A stretch of DNA of 64,000 bases from assembly GCF_004684905.1 (NCBI RefSeq), contig NZ_SRJC01000002.1, positions 124,001-188,000 of the forward strand. The letters are read 5' to 3'. A program made the position numbers and the translations under genes. Shown in pieces: positions 51,699 through 60,899 of this stretch. Position 1 is the stretch's first letter. Each line of letters begins with the position of its first letter. Source of the stretch: Halobacillus salinus. GTDB taxonomy: Bacteria > Bacillota > Bacilli > Bacillales > Halobacillaceae. Under the pieces are notes generated by a model. It saw only the letters and a list, made by a program, of their open reading frames with translations, was not told where the DNA came from and did not search any database.

Positions 51699-52502
51699 TT
51701 ATCGCTCCTCTGTACGGTGAGCAGCGTGATAGGTAGAACCGATCCCTCGTTCAAATGAAAGGGCATGACGAATAGCAGTTGTTACAAACGACTTCGCTCT
51801 CCTAACTGCTTCTTCCACTGTTTTCCCTTTAGCAAGTTCTGCTGTAATAGCAGCAGAATACGTACAGCCCGCTCCACTCGTATGAATTGTATCGACACGC
51901 TCTGTTTCCAGTTCCATAACCGACCTACCATCGTATAACATATCTACGGCAGGATACCCCTTCAGCGCTCCACCTTTAACCAATACATATTCAGCGCCTA
52001 GCTGATGCAAGTCACGGGCCAGCGTTTTCATATCCTCTGGTGTTTCCGGAACCGGTGCCTTCAACATTCTTGCTGCCTCATGCAAGTTCGGAGTGATAAT
52101 TGTCGCAAGAGGAACTATCCGCTCAATCAGAGCATCGATTGCCTCATCTTTCAACAATTGAGAACCCATTTTCCCGACCATGACAGGATCGATGACAACG
52201 GATGGAACGTTCGATTCTTCAATCAGTTCCGCTACACGTTGAATAATTTCTTCCGTGAATAACATTCCGGTTTTCAAGGCGTCTACCCCTACATGTTCGA
52301 GTGCGGCATATACTTGTGCCTCAATCGACTCTGTCGGTTGAGTGAAGATGCCCTGTTCGGTTTTCTCGTTATTGGCGACGATTGCTGTAATAGCCGTCAT
52401 ACCATATACATCAAACTCTTGAAATGTCTTCAAGTCAGCCTGTATTCCTGCACTTCCTTGCGCGGCAGAGCCTGCAATAGACAATACACGTGAAATAGTC
52501 AT
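51699..52502 (-). CDS. Pyridoxine/hydroxymethylpyrimidine kinase (PdxK/ThiD family)
   Basis: 267 residues, ribokinase-like. Seen are GIQADLKTFQE, VVIDPVMVGK, TIITPNLHEA and the anion hole HTSGAGCTYSAA with the catalytic Cys type found in Bacillus PdxK. The N-terminal GSAAQGSAGIQAD replaces the common GSDSSGGAGIQAD, which removes an Asp near the substrate pocket. So a pyridoxine-type substrate is a little more likely than HMP. ATG with GGAGAGG. Cotranscribed with the peptidase E-like gene. Confidence 0.83.
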   Translation of the reverse strand: MTISRVLSIAGSAAQGSAGIQADLKTFQEFDVYGMTAITAIVANNEKTEQGIFTQPTESIEAQVYAALEHVGVDALKTGMLFTEEIIQRVAELIEESNVPSVVIDPVMVGKMGSQLLKDEAIDALIERIVPLATIITPNLHEAARMLKAPVPETPEDMKTLARDLHQLGAEYVLVKGGALKGYPAVDMLYDGRSVMELETERVDTIHTSGAGCTYSAAITAELAKGKTVEEAVRRAKSFVTTAIRHALSFERGIGSTYHAAHRTEER

Positions 52503-52592
52503 TCTATCCTCTCCTTCTTTCCACTAATTGTATCACTTCTGTTCATTATGAATCTATTTACGATAAAATAAAGAGACTAGGAGGTTATAAGA

Positions 52593-52895
52593 TTGCAACC
52601 TTTCACAAAACAAATCATCGATATCATTCAACATATTCCAGAAGGACAAGTGATGACGTATGGCCAAATTGCAAGACTCGCAGGAAACCCACGGGCCGCT
52701 AGACAAGTTGCCAGGGCTCTTCATTCCATGAGTGCAAAACACGACCTCCCTTGGCATCGCGTTATTAATGCTCAAGGTAAGGTGGCAATACGTGATGAAG
52801 AAGGATATGAAATCCAAAGAATGTCGCTCGAAAGTGAAGGCATTCCTGTTATAAATGGTCGAGTTAGCCTATCAGACTATCAAGTTAAATCATAA
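52593..52895 (+). CDS. Alkyltransferase-like protein (ATL, MGMT family)
   Basis: 100 residues. It matches the O6-methylguanine methyltransferase C-terminal domain (VMTYGQIARLAGNPRAARQVARAL), but the active PCHRV is PWHRV, Trp in place of Cys. ATL proteins bind alkylated guanine without repairing it and flag it for excision repair. TTG start with AGGAGGT. It is followed 20 nt later by an Fe-S nuclease gene, so the pair may form a repair operon. Confidence 0.87.
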   Translation: MQPFTKQIIDIIQHIPEGQVMTYGQIARLAGNPRAARQVARALHSMSAKHDLPWHRVINAQGKVAIRDEEGYEIQRMSLESEGIPVINGRVSLSDYQVKS

Positions 52896-52915
52896 TAGAA
52901 AGGATGGAATTCACC

Positions 52916-53881
52916 GTGTTTGAAGTAAAACCATACCCTGAATTATCATGGTCTCTATCAAGACACAAGACCATGCTGACTTGCTTGCGGAAGTATGCCT
53001 ATGACTATTACACGTCACACAATGGTTGGCTGAGCAGCGCAGACACTCTCGCTCAACAAGCCTATCGCCTAAAGAAAATCACAAACTTGGAAATGCACTT
53101 CGGAAGCGTTGTGCACGATTTAATCTATCAAGTAATCCAGCGTGTTTTACGAGGCAGAGAGATCCCCACTGAAGAATCCTTAGTTGACGAAATCCGCCAT
53201 CACTTGAATCGTGGTTTTGTAGAATCCACTCGTAAAGAACACCTATGGAGGAACCGCCCTAAGCATTACACAATGCTCCATGAGATCTACTACAGCCAAA
53301 CGAATTCTTTGCCGGAAGATAAGGTCCAAAAGATAACAAATCGTCTGAACACAACGGTGAAGAACTTCTTCGCCAGTACTTCCTTCGCCGACGTTCTGAA
53401 CCAGCAAGACATGCAATTCATTGATTCAGAGAAGTTCCGTTTTATGAAAACCGGTGGCGTAAAAGTGTTTATAGTCATGGACTTGGTGTACAAAGACCTT
53501 AATCAGAACAAATGGGTCATTGTCGACTGGAAAACCGGAAAGAAATCAGAAGAAGACCGCAACCAGCTTGCTTTGTACGCTCTTTACCTTCAGCAAAAAT
53601 ACAAGATTGAGTCTATTGAAGATATCGTCATCCGGAACGAATATCTACTTGAAGGTGAAAGCCTCGAACATAAGTTGACGGAACAAGATTTGATTAATGT
53701 ACAGCATCTTTATCAGATCAGTATCGAACGAATGAAAGAATATTTGAATGACACGTCCAAAAACGAGCCGCTACCTTTAGAGCAGTTCCCCCTTCAAGAC
53801 GACCCACGCGTCTGTTCACGGTGTAATTATCAGGAGCTTTGCTTTCCTGAGGTGTATGCATCCCAGTCTTCTAATGTTTAA
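52916..53881 (+). CDS. PD-(D/E)XK nuclease with Fe-S cysteines (Cas4/AddB-like)
   Basis: About 321 residues. The nuclease motif is WVIVDWKTGKK, with His in FGSVVHDLIYQ. One Cys near the N terminus (MLTCLRKYAYDYY) and three at the C-terminal end (VCSRCNYQELCF) form the four-Cys Fe-S cluster arrangement of AddB and Cas4. No cas genes are nearby. GTG 52916 is chosen because AAAGGATGG is at proper spacing; the ATG at 52904 sits in that site. Probably cotranscribed with the ATL gene. Confidence 0.8.
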   Translation: MFEVKPYPELSWSLSRHKTMLTCLRKYAYDYYTSHNGWLSSADTLAQQAYRLKKITNLEMHFGSVVHDLIYQVIQRVLRGREIPTEESLVDEIRHHLNRGFVESTRKEHLWRNRPKHYTMLHEIYYSQTNSLPEDKVQKITNRLNTTVKNFFASTSFADVLNQQDMQFIDSEKFRFMKTGGVKVFIVMDLVYKDLNQNKWVIVDWKTGKKSEEDRNQLALYALYLQQKYKIESIEDIVIRNEYLLEGESLEHKLTEQDLINVQHLYQISIERMKEYLNDTSKNEPLPLEQFPLQDDPRVCSRCNYQELCFPEVYASQSSNV

Positions 53882-53938
53882 GCCTTTCCTAAAACGGATA
53901 TTTAATTATTGTGTTAAACATAAAATGGAAGGAGTTGC

Positions 53939-54583
53939 ATGGCATCTATGAAAGTACTAGTAGCAGGAGCAAATGGACATACAGGTAGACTACTCATTCA
54001 ATTCCTACAAGAAGCGGGCCATGAGCCGTTTGGGTTAATAAGAAAAGAAGAGCAAAAGGCTAAAATCGAGGAACTTGGAGGTACTCCAGTATTAGCGGAC
54101 ATTACGCACAGCGATGTTGGTTATGCCGTTAAAGGTATGGATGCCGTCATCTTCGCAGCTGGTTCTGGATCAAGTACAGGAGCGGAACAGACAGAAGCCG
54201 TCGACCGCGATGGAGCTATCAACCTCGCAAAAGCGACTGAGGAACTCGGCATTAAGAAGTTCGTCATGTTAAGTAGTATCGCAGCCGGTAACCCGGAAAG
54301 AGGTCCAGAATCTCTACAGCACTACTTGAAAATGAAAGGCGAAGCGGATGAGTTCTTGAAATCCACAGAGCTCGATTACACGATTGTTCGACCTGGTGGT
54401 TTAACCCATGATGACAGCACTGGGAAAATCCAAGTAGGCGAAACGGTAGAAGCAGGGCAAATCTCCCGTGCAGACGTTGCGAAAACGATGATCTCTGCAT
54501 TGGAAGAACCAAATGCCTACCATAAGACATTTGAAATGATCGAGGGAGACACCCCTATCGAAGAAGCACTGAAATCACTTTAA
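53939..54583 (+). CDS. NAD(P)-binding SDR-like protein (YhfK-like)
   Basis: 214 residues, the length of B. subtilis YhfK. Atypical SDR with VLVAGANGHTGRLLIQFL, DAVIFAAGSGSSTG and YTIVRPGGLT. It probably binds NADP; substrate unknown. ATG 53939 with GGAAGGAG; single gene with a terminator. Confidence 0.82.
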   Translation: MASMKVLVAGANGHTGRLLIQFLQEAGHEPFGLIRKEEQKAKIEELGGTPVLADITHSDVGYAVKGMDAVIFAAGSGSSTGAEQTEAVDRDGAINLAKATEELGIKKFVMLSSIAAGNPERGPESLQHYLKMKGEADEFLKSTELDYTIVRPGGLTHDDSTGKIQVGETVEAGQISRADVAKTMISALEEPNAYHKTFEMIEGDTPIEEALKSL

Positions 54584-54591
54584 AGCAAAAT

Positions 54592-54622
54592 GAAGCCACT
54601 CTGAAAAAGAGTGGCTTTTTTA
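54592..54622 (+). terminator. Terminator of the YhfK-like gene
   Basis: AAGCCACTCT (54593-54602) pairs with AGAGTGGCTT (54608-54617), followed by a T run. Confidence 0.87.
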
Positions 54623-54712
54623 TTTTCTCAATATATCTTCCTTTTCTGAATACCTCCTCTCCTATCTAGACTTTGATATAATAGTCGTGAGACGCTTTAA
54701 AGGGGTGATATT

Positions 54713-55978
54713 TTGAAGGGAACAATGATTAAACAACATCGCAAACTCAACAATATGACACTCGAGGAATTAGCTGATGGAATTTGTTCCGTATCTTATC
54801 TAAGTAAGATTGAACACGACTCTATCAATGCTAGTGATGAGATCTATCGTTTATTGGAAGAAAGATTGAACATTAAACTTGTCGATATCAATGAGGAATT
54901 CGATGAAACGATCTATCAAGATCTATTAAAATGGCATGAAGCTGCACAGTCACGGAATGTAGACTTAATGACAAGCTACGACCAAAAGTATGAACTGGGT
55001 CTACCTGATAATCAAAACTCAGAATTGAATAATCTTTACAAGATAGTTAAAGCTCGTAATGATATGAAACTTAAATATCAACCTTTGCATGAGGATACTC
55101 TACTAACACTAACTAATATCTATAACCACTCTACTAAAGAATACCAATTTTTGTTCCACAAAACTCTTGGTATCCACTTTTTACTAACTGACGACCTACA
55201 AGAAGCCTTACATCATTTCAAGAAAACTCATTCTTTATTAAAGTATGTACACTTCAGCGATACTGAAACGTATTTCCACTTATGCATGACTTACTCTAAG
55301 TTGGTTACTTATGCAGTCGAGTCTAACTATTACGGACAAATAGCTCTTGAAGGATATATGAAAGAATTAAACTACCAACGGATTATCGACACATATCTAA
55401 TAATTGCAATCAATTATGACTACCTCAAAAGTTATGATATAGCTGAGGAATACTATGTTAAAATCCTTAATTTCGCAGAAAAAGATTTGGATTCTGATAC
55501 TCAAAGAAGAATTTATGAGAATATCGGTTTTGGACATTTGAAGAAAGAAGAGTACGAGGAAAGTATTATTCACCTAGAAAAAGCTTACAATATAGAGACT
55601 CCAGATAAATATTTCGAAGTAAACACTAACTATTTATTAGCGACTTGTCACTATAGATTAAATCAGATGGATGAATGCTGGACGTATATCGAAATAGGGG
55701 AAAAATTAGCTGAAGAATACGATATTATTTTCCACACGTATAAATTTTATGTGCTAAAGAATGTTATCGAAGACCAAACTTCTACTGAGGAGTTTATTAA
55801 GAAGTTCGAGAAAGAAATCATCCCTTATGTTAAGAGTATGGATAACTTTAGAAGGTATAAAGAATATTTAGAAATGCTCGGAGACATATATTACAAGAAG
55901 CGAATGTACAAAAAAGCTTCCGGTTGTTATAAAGAAGCAAATAAATTCAGTTTATCTAGACACGAGGATTTATTATAA
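54713..55978 (+). CDS. Second RRNPP-family HTH-TPR regulator, no adjacent peptide gene
   Basis: 421 residues. HTH (HRKLNNMTLEELADGICSV, YLSKIEHDS) then TPR-like helices (LGIHFLLTDDLQEALHHFKK, ENIGFGHLKKEEYEESIIHL). It is a paralogue of the 37420-38709 regulator: both carry YLSKIE and a C-terminal KKRMYKK-(S/A)-S motif. The gene is AT-rich beside its neighbours. A terminator follows at once, so no peptide ORF lies downstream. TTG start with AAAGGGGTGAT; an ATG at 54725 is possible. It may sense a peptide encoded elsewhere. Confidence 0.78.
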   Translation: MKGTMIKQHRKLNNMTLEELADGICSVSYLSKIEHDSINASDEIYRLLEERLNIKLVDINEEFDETIYQDLLKWHEAAQSRNVDLMTSYDQKYELGLPDNQNSELNNLYKIVKARNDMKLKYQPLHEDTLLTLTNIYNHSTKEYQFLFHKTLGIHFLLTDDLQEALHHFKKTHSLLKYVHFSDTETYFHLCMTYSKLVTYAVESNYYGQIALEGYMKELNYQRIIDTYLIIAINYDYLKSYDIAEEYYVKILNFAEKDLDSDTQRRIYENIGFGHLKKEEYEESIIHLEKAYNIETPDKYFEVNTNYLLATCHYRLNQMDECWTYIEIGEKLAEEYDIIFHTYKFYVLKNVIEDQTSTEEFIKKFEKEIIPYVKSMDNFRRYKEYLEMLGDIYYKKRMYKKASGCYKEANKFSLSRHEDLL

Positions 55979-56014
55979 AAGAGCAGGGACCCCCAAGGGC
56001 CCTGCTCTTCTTTT
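55977..56014. terminator. Bidirectional terminator
   Basis: AAGAGCAGGG (55979-55988) pairs with CCCTGCTCTT (56000-56009), between converging genes. Confidence 0.83.
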
Positions 56015-56888
56015 ACATCCTCACAAGATTCTTCTCCCAATTACGAAACTCCAACTCATTGAACTTCGCAGCCATTTTATCATCATTTATATAAAACAAT
56101 GCATCTTCAAGTGAACAATCCACATCTGCTTCACAATGAATACGGGCAAGTTTCCTTGAAAGATGGAGCATTTCAAGATCGGTTTCAATCTTAGTACGCT
56201 GTCCCTTAGTAAGCTGGTCGATATTCTCAAGAATCCCTTCAATCGAGCCATATTGAAGCAACAACTTCAGTGCGGTCTTCTCCCCGATTCCTTTGACGCC
56301 AGGGTAGTTATCACTAGAATCCCCCATCAATGCTTTCAAATCGACCATCTGCTCTGGTGTGATTCCTTTTTCCTCAACGAATGAGCCCTCATGATATTCG
56401 GCATAGTTTCCGTACCCCTTTTTCAATAGAACAACATTAACGTTAGGCTTCAGCAATTGAAGAAGATCTTGGTCTCCTGTCAAAAGGAAGACCTCGGAAT
56501 CTTCACTGTACACACGACTTAAGGTGCCCATACAGTCGTCCGCTTCAAAGCCTACTTGTCCGACGTTAGGAATATCCAGGGATGCGACGACCTCTTTAGC
56601 GAGATCAAATTGTGGAATCAATTCCTCAGGTGGCCCGCCTCGGTTCGCTTTGTATTCAGGGAAAAGATCATTACGGAAAGTCTTGCTTCCCATATCCCAA
56701 CAGCAAATGACATGGGTCGGCTGATAGGTCTCAATTGCTGTGAATAAATGTTTCACCATGCCATATACCCCGTTGGTAGGGATCCCTTTACTATTGATCA
56801 TATAATAATTGCTCATGGCTGTAGCGTAAAAAGCGCGAAACAAAAGGGCCATTCCGTCTACTAGCATGACTCGGTTTGTTGTGGTCAT
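56013..56888 (-). CDS. ypcP: 5'-3' exonuclease (YpcP, FEN-like)
   Basis: 291 residues, like the N-terminal domain of DNA polymerase I. Metal-binding acidic sites are VDGMALLFRAFYA, EADDCMGTL, LTGDQDLLQL and GDSSDNYPGVKGIGEKTA (helix-hairpin-helix). It removes RNA primers and flaps alongside PolA. ATG start. Single gene. Confidence 0.88.
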   Translation of the reverse strand: MTTTNRVMLVDGMALLFRAFYATAMSNYYMINSKGIPTNGVYGMVKHLFTAIETYQPTHVICCWDMGSKTFRNDLFPEYKANRGGPPEELIPQFDLAKEVVASLDIPNVGQVGFEADDCMGTLSRVYSEDSEVFLLTGDQDLLQLLKPNVNVVLLKKGYGNYAEYHEGSFVEEKGITPEQMVDLKALMGDSSDNYPGVKGIGEKTALKLLLQYGSIEGILENIDQLTKGQRTKIETDLEMLHLSRKLARIHCEADVDCSLEDALFYINDDKMAAKFNELEFRNWEKNLVRM

Positions 56889-57030
56889 TATTCGTTCTCC
56901 TTCGTTTAAAGATACTATTAGTATATCAAACTATTCCTCTGACAAAAACGCAGCACCATTTTCTGATTATTGAAAAATTAACTCGGAAATGGTAGATTTA
57001 ACTAGAACCCCTTACATTTACATAGAATTT

Positions 57031-57044
57031 TGTAAGCGGTTACA
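57031..57044. promoter_or_regulatory. Perfect cre box
   Basis: TGTAAGCGGTTACA fits the CcpA consensus TGWAANCGNTNWCA at every position. It lies 22 nt before the aldehyde dehydrogenase ATG, a position suited to repression by blocking. Confidence 0.85.
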
Positions 57045-57065
57045 GATATCCTAGGAGGAATATAG

Positions 57066-58586
57066 ATGGTATATGCATTTCCAAACACAGAAGGATCCAT
57101 TGTTCAGTATAAGGAAAAGTATGAGAATTTCATTGGAGGTAAGTGGACGCCACCTGTAAATGGCGAGTATTTCGATAACGTAACGCCCGTCACAGGACAA
57201 GCATTCTGTAAGGTGCCACGATCGACAGAAGATGATATCGAACTTGCCATCGACGCCGCTTACGAAGCAAAGGATGCTTGGGGGAAAACGTCTGTAACAG
57301 AAAGGTCCCTTGTACTTAATCGCATAGCCGATCGTATGGAAGAGAACTTAGAGAAGTTAGCCGTAGCAGAGACCTGGGAGAACGGAAAAGCAGTACGTGA
57401 GACATTAAATGCGGACATCCCTTTAGCGATTGACCACTTCCGCTACTTCGCTTCCGTCATCCGGTCCCAAGAAGGTACGATCGGGGAAATCGATAACGAC
57501 ACGGTTGCCTATCACTTCCATGAACCACTTGGGGTTGTTGGCCAGATTATCCCGTGGAACTTCCCGATATTAATGGCTACATGGAAAATCGCCCCTGCAT
57601 TAGCGGCAGGAAATGCAATCGTATTGAAGCCAGCAGAGCAGACGCCTGCATCCATTCTTCTTTTATTAGAAATGATAGAGGATATCCTACCTGCCGGTGT
57701 TCTGAACGTAGTTAATGGCTTCGGATTAGAAGCCGGTAAGCCGCTTGCCCAGAACCCTCGCATTCAAAAAGTAGCATTCACGGGTGAAACGACAACGGGT
57801 CGAATGATTATGCAATACGCTTCCCAGAACATCATTCCTGTCACATTAGAGCTTGGTGGTAAATCCCCTAACATTTTCTTTGAAGATGTCATGCGGGAAG
57901 ATGATGATTTCTTAGATAAAACAATCGAAGGTATGGTCATGTTCGCATTGAACCAAGGTGAAGTATGTACTTGTCCTTCGCGTGCCCTGGTCCAAGAGTC
58001 TATTTATGATGAGTTCATGGAGCGCGCCATTGAACGAGTCAAAGCAATCAAGGTTGGAAACCCTCTTGATCCAGAAGTGATGATGGGAGCCCAGGCATCT
58101 TCTGAGCAGTTAGAAAAGATTCTTTCTTATCTGGAAGTCGGAAAAGAAGAAGGTGCAGAATGCTTAACTGGAGGAGCGCAGAATAAGTTGGAAGGTGACC
58201 TGAAAGACGGCTATTATGTACAACCAACTGTCTTTAAAGGAAGCAACGACATGAGGATTTTCCAAGAAGAGATCTTCGGTCCTGTTTTATCCGTCACTAC
58301 TTTCAAAGACCAGGAAGAAGCGATGCAAATTGCTAATGACACGTTATATGGTCTAGGTGCTGGTGTATGGACGCGTGACATGAACACGGCTTATCGCTTC
58401 GGCCGTGGTATTGAGGCTGGCCGTGTTTGGACGAACTGCTACCATGCTTACCCAGCACATGCAGCGTTCGGTGGATACAAGATGTCTGGAATCGGACGGG
58501 AAAACCATAAGATGATGTTGAACCATTATCAGCAAACGAAGAACATGCTCGTCAGCTACAGCCCTCAAAAACTTGGATTCTTTTAA
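57066..58586 (+). CDS. NAD-dependent aldehyde dehydrogenase (acetaldehyde-type)
   Basis: 506 residues. Catalytic Cys in [12 protein letters not shown], Glu in [10 protein letters not shown], and NAD site [14 protein letters not shown] and FTGETTTGR. The length and VCTCPSR loop match the acetaldehyde/ethanol-linked AldB/ExaC group. It oxidises aldehydes to acids. ATG with AGGAGGAA. The DUF779 gene follows 20 nt later; a perfect cre box precedes it. Confidence 0.9.
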   Translation: MVYAFPNTEGSIVQYKEKYENFIGGKWTPPVNGEYFDNVTPVTGQAFCKVPRSTEDDIELAIDAAYEAKDAWGKTSVTERSLVLNRIADRMEENLEKLAVAETWENGKAVRETLNADIPLAIDHFRYFASVIRSQEGTIGEIDNDTVAYHFHEPLGVVGQIIPWNFPILMATWKIAPALAAGNAIVLKPAEQTPASILLLLEMIEDILPAGVLNVVNGFGLEAGKPLAQNPRIQKVAFTGETTTGRMIMQYASQNIIPVTLELGGKSPNIFFEDVMREDDDFLDKTIEGMVMFALNQGEVCTCPSRALVQESIYDEFMERAIERVKAIKVGNPLDPEVMMGAQASSEQLEKILSYLEVGKEEGAECLTGGAQNKLEGDLKDGYYVQPTVFKGSNDMRIFQEEIFGPVLSVTTFKDQEEAMQIANDTLYGLGAGVWTRDMNTAYRFGRGIEAGRVWTNCYHAYPAHAAFGGYKMSGIGRENHKMMLNHYQQTKNMLVSYSPQKLGFF

Positions 58587-58606
58587 TCTATGAGGAGGTT
58601 ATAGAG

Positions 58607-58972
58607 ATGGTGGAACGGGTAACCGCCACTGATGAGACAATTGACTTGCTTGAAAAGCTTCAGAAAAAGCACGGCTCACTGATTTTTCATCAATCAGGCG
58701 GCTGCTGTGACGGAAGTTCACCAATGTGTTACCCAGAAGGCGATCTTATGCTTGGCTCCCAAGACGTTTATCTTGGAACGATTGGAAACACACCTTTCTA
58801 TATCAACAAAAAACAATACGACTATTGGAAACATACACAGCTCATCATTGACGTCGTCGCGGGGCGAGGTGGAATGTTTTCTGTAGAAGGTGTGGAAGGC
58901 AAGCGTTTTCTGACACGTTCGCGAGCCTTCACCGAAGAGGAACGGGAATGGCTGCAAACGAACACATCATAA
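58607..58972 (+). CDS. DUF779 family protein
   Basis: 121 residues. HQSGGCCDGSSPMCYPEGDL holds the conserved Cys and Gly of DUF779, often coded beside acetaldehyde dehydrogenases. The Cys residues could bind metal. It begins 20 nt after the dehydrogenase and shares its mRNA. Function unknown, probably an accessory to the dehydrogenase. Confidence 0.85.
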   Translation: MVERVTATDETIDLLEKLQKKHGSLIFHQSGGCCDGSSPMCYPEGDLMLGSQDVYLGTIGNTPFYINKKQYDYWKHTQLIIDVVAGRGGMFSVEGVEGKRFLTRSRAFTEEEREWLQTNTS

Positions 58973-58977
58973 TGAAT

Positions 58978-59008
58978 GCCGGAGCTATCATTAGCTCCGG
59001 CTTCTTTT
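58978..59008 (+). terminator. Terminator after DUF779
   Basis: GCCGGAGCTA (58978-58987) pairs with TAGCTCCGGC (58992-59001), followed by TTCTTTTAT. It overlaps the end of the converging acetyltransferase gene. Confidence 0.85.
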
Positions 59009-59710
59009 ATACACTTTTACTCGGCTCGTGACGACGCAGCCACAAGCAGCAAACACCTTCTGCATAGGCTGATTATTCACGCTCGTCCCCCCTACACTAT
59101 AAGAGGCACAGAATTGATCTTTCAGCATCATTAACCCTTGTTTATAAAGGGGCTCCGCTTTTCGTTTCCCACGTTGCTCTGGGACCAGCCCGAAATAAAA
59201 AATACGTCCTTCATCTTCTGTCCCCGGCTCGATATGGGGTAATACAACGCCGATTGGCACCCCATCCTCATACGCAACGTTACAAGTATCTATATAAGAA
59301 GGACCAAGCTCTTTTTCTACGCTTTGCATTTGTTCGTCCATATTCAGATAAGAGGAAGCATTCAAGGAGCCTTTCATCGATTTTTCCCAGACATCTTTAA
59401 ATGTTTCTTTAGGAATCTCTCGAAGCGACTTCATCTCATACACTTCTGTCCATTCAGGTAACTGACGGAGATCGCGACTAACGAATATAACCTCATCGTG
59501 CCTCCGAAAACCGTGTGCCTGAAGTTGTACTTCCCTCTCTGTTGAGAATGTATCGTCTAATAGAATGGTGAGGTGATCCACTTTTCGAAACGAATCATCT
59601 TGTGCCGCTTGATCGATCAACTCTTTCATTTCCTGTTCAGAAAGCTGGTCTCCTTCTTCTATCGTAATAAAGTTCTCCCCTTCTACAAACTTCACTTTCT
59701 CATAAATCAT
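58991..59710 (-). CDS. GNAT-family N-acetyltransferase
   Basis: 239 residues. The acetyl-CoA site is in FYFGLVPEQRGKRKAEPLY, and the tail VGGTSVNNQPMQKVFAACGC is a usual GNAT ending. A longer N-terminal half shows no known domain. Substrate unknown. Single gene, ATG start. Confidence 0.75.
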   Translation of the reverse strand: MIYEKVKFVEGENFITIEEGDQLSEQEMKELIDQAAQDDSFRKVDHLTILLDDTFSTEREVQLQAHGFRRHDEVIFVSRDLRQLPEWTEVYEMKSLREIPKETFKDVWEKSMKGSLNASSYLNMDEQMQSVEKELGPSYIDTCNVAYEDGVPIGVVLPHIEPGTEDEGRIFYFGLVPEQRGKRKAEPLYKQGLMMLKDQFCASYSVGGTSVNNQPMQKVFAACGCVVTSRVKVYKRSRS

Positions 59711-59833
59711 GCTCTACTCCCCCTTTTCTATTAATCTACATTTTTTGTAAGACAAAAATCAATTCATTTCCTTTTTACCCGGCATGCGCGTTAAACTGAA
59801 TATGAATTCAAAATGAAGAGGAGTGATGAGACG

Positions 59834-60844
59834 ATGAACAAAGAAATTCATCTTGTAAAACGACCAGAAGCTGCACCAACGAACGAACACATACAAATCG
59901 TAGAAGGTGAAAAGCCTGAACCTAAGGAAGGCGAAGTACTTGTTCAACTGTTGTATGTATCCGTTGACCCTTACATGCGCGGGAGAATGAACGATACCAA
60001 GTCATATATTCCTCCATTCGCCTTGAACGAGCCTATGCAGGGTGGCGTGATTGGTGAAGTTGTTGAATCTCACTTTAGTGGACTGGACCAAGGAGACATC
60101 GTTACAGGTATGCTTCCTTGGCAGGAATTCAGCACAGTTAAAGGAGACCAGTTAAGAAAAATCGACCCTTCTCTTGGACCAATTACGTATTCTCTAGGTT
60201 TACTAGGAATGCCAGGACTTACGGCATACTTCGGTCTAATGGATATCGGACAACCTAAACAGGGCGAAACCATCGTTGTGTCCGGAGCAGCTGGAGCTGT
60301 AGGTACAGTCGTTGCACAAATAGGTAAAATCGTGGGATGCCACGTTGTCGGAATCGCTGGATCTGATGAGAAGACGTCTTACCTGAAAGAAACGTTAGGT
60401 GTCGACGAAACGATCAACTATAAGACAGAAAACGTAGCGGAAGCTTTAGACAAGGCATGCCCTAACGGTATTGATGTTTATTTCGATAACGTAGGTGGCG
60501 ATATTTCTGATGCAGTTTACCCTCGCCTTAATAAATTCGCACGTATCGCACAGTGTGGAGCTATTGCATCTTACAATGTTCCAAATGATCAAGGACCAAG
60601 AATGCAGATGCACCTGATCAAGTCCAGTGCTCTTGTTAAAGGCTTTACCGTCGGAGATTACCAAGATCGTTTCCAAGAAGGATTCCAACACCTATCTAAA
60701 TGGCTCCAAGAAGGTAAGCTAACGTATGAAGAAACAGTAAAAGAAGGGTTCGACAATATCCCTGACGCCTTCTTCGGTCTCTTCACAGGCGAAAACCTAG
60801 GAAAACAACTAGTCAAAGTGAATGAACCAAGCCAAGAAAAATAA
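59834..60844 (+). CDS. MDR NADP-dependent oxidoreductase (YfmJ/CurA-like)
   Basis: About 336 residues, zinc-free medium-chain reductase of the leukotriene/curcumin reductase group: VSVDPYMRGRMND, GMPGLTAYFGL, VSGAAGAVGTVVAQIGK and YFDNVGGDISDAV. It reduces alkenal or enone double bonds with NADPH. ATG 59834 with GAGGAG. A GC-rich hairpin (about 60849-60870) separates it from the next gene. Confidence 0.85.
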   Translation: MNKEIHLVKRPEAAPTNEHIQIVEGEKPEPKEGEVLVQLLYVSVDPYMRGRMNDTKSYIPPFALNEPMQGGVIGEVVESHFSGLDQGDIVTGMLPWQEFSTVKGDQLRKIDPSLGPITYSLGLLGMPGLTAYFGLMDIGQPKQGETIVVSGAAGAVGTVVAQIGKIVGCHVVGIAGSDEKTSYLKETLGVDETINYKTENVAEALDKACPNGIDVYFDNVGGDISDAVYPRLNKFARIAQCGAIASYNVPNDQGPRMQMHLIKSSALVKGFTVGDYQDRFQEGFQHLSKWLQEGKLTYEETVKEGFDNIPDAFFGLFTGENLGKQLVKVNEPSQEK

Positions 60845-60899
60845 GTGAAAGCAGCGGGCGCCGAGCCGGCGTTCGCTTACATAAAAGGAGAGAGGCATT

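Noticed and set aside
52916-53881. CRISPR-associated Cas4
   Set aside because: No repeat-spacer array or cas gene is in the window; the nuclease sits beside an ATL gene instead.
55979-56012. A short peptide gene for the second RRNPP regulator
   Set aside because: The space directly after the stop is a terminator stem; no exported short ORF was found there.
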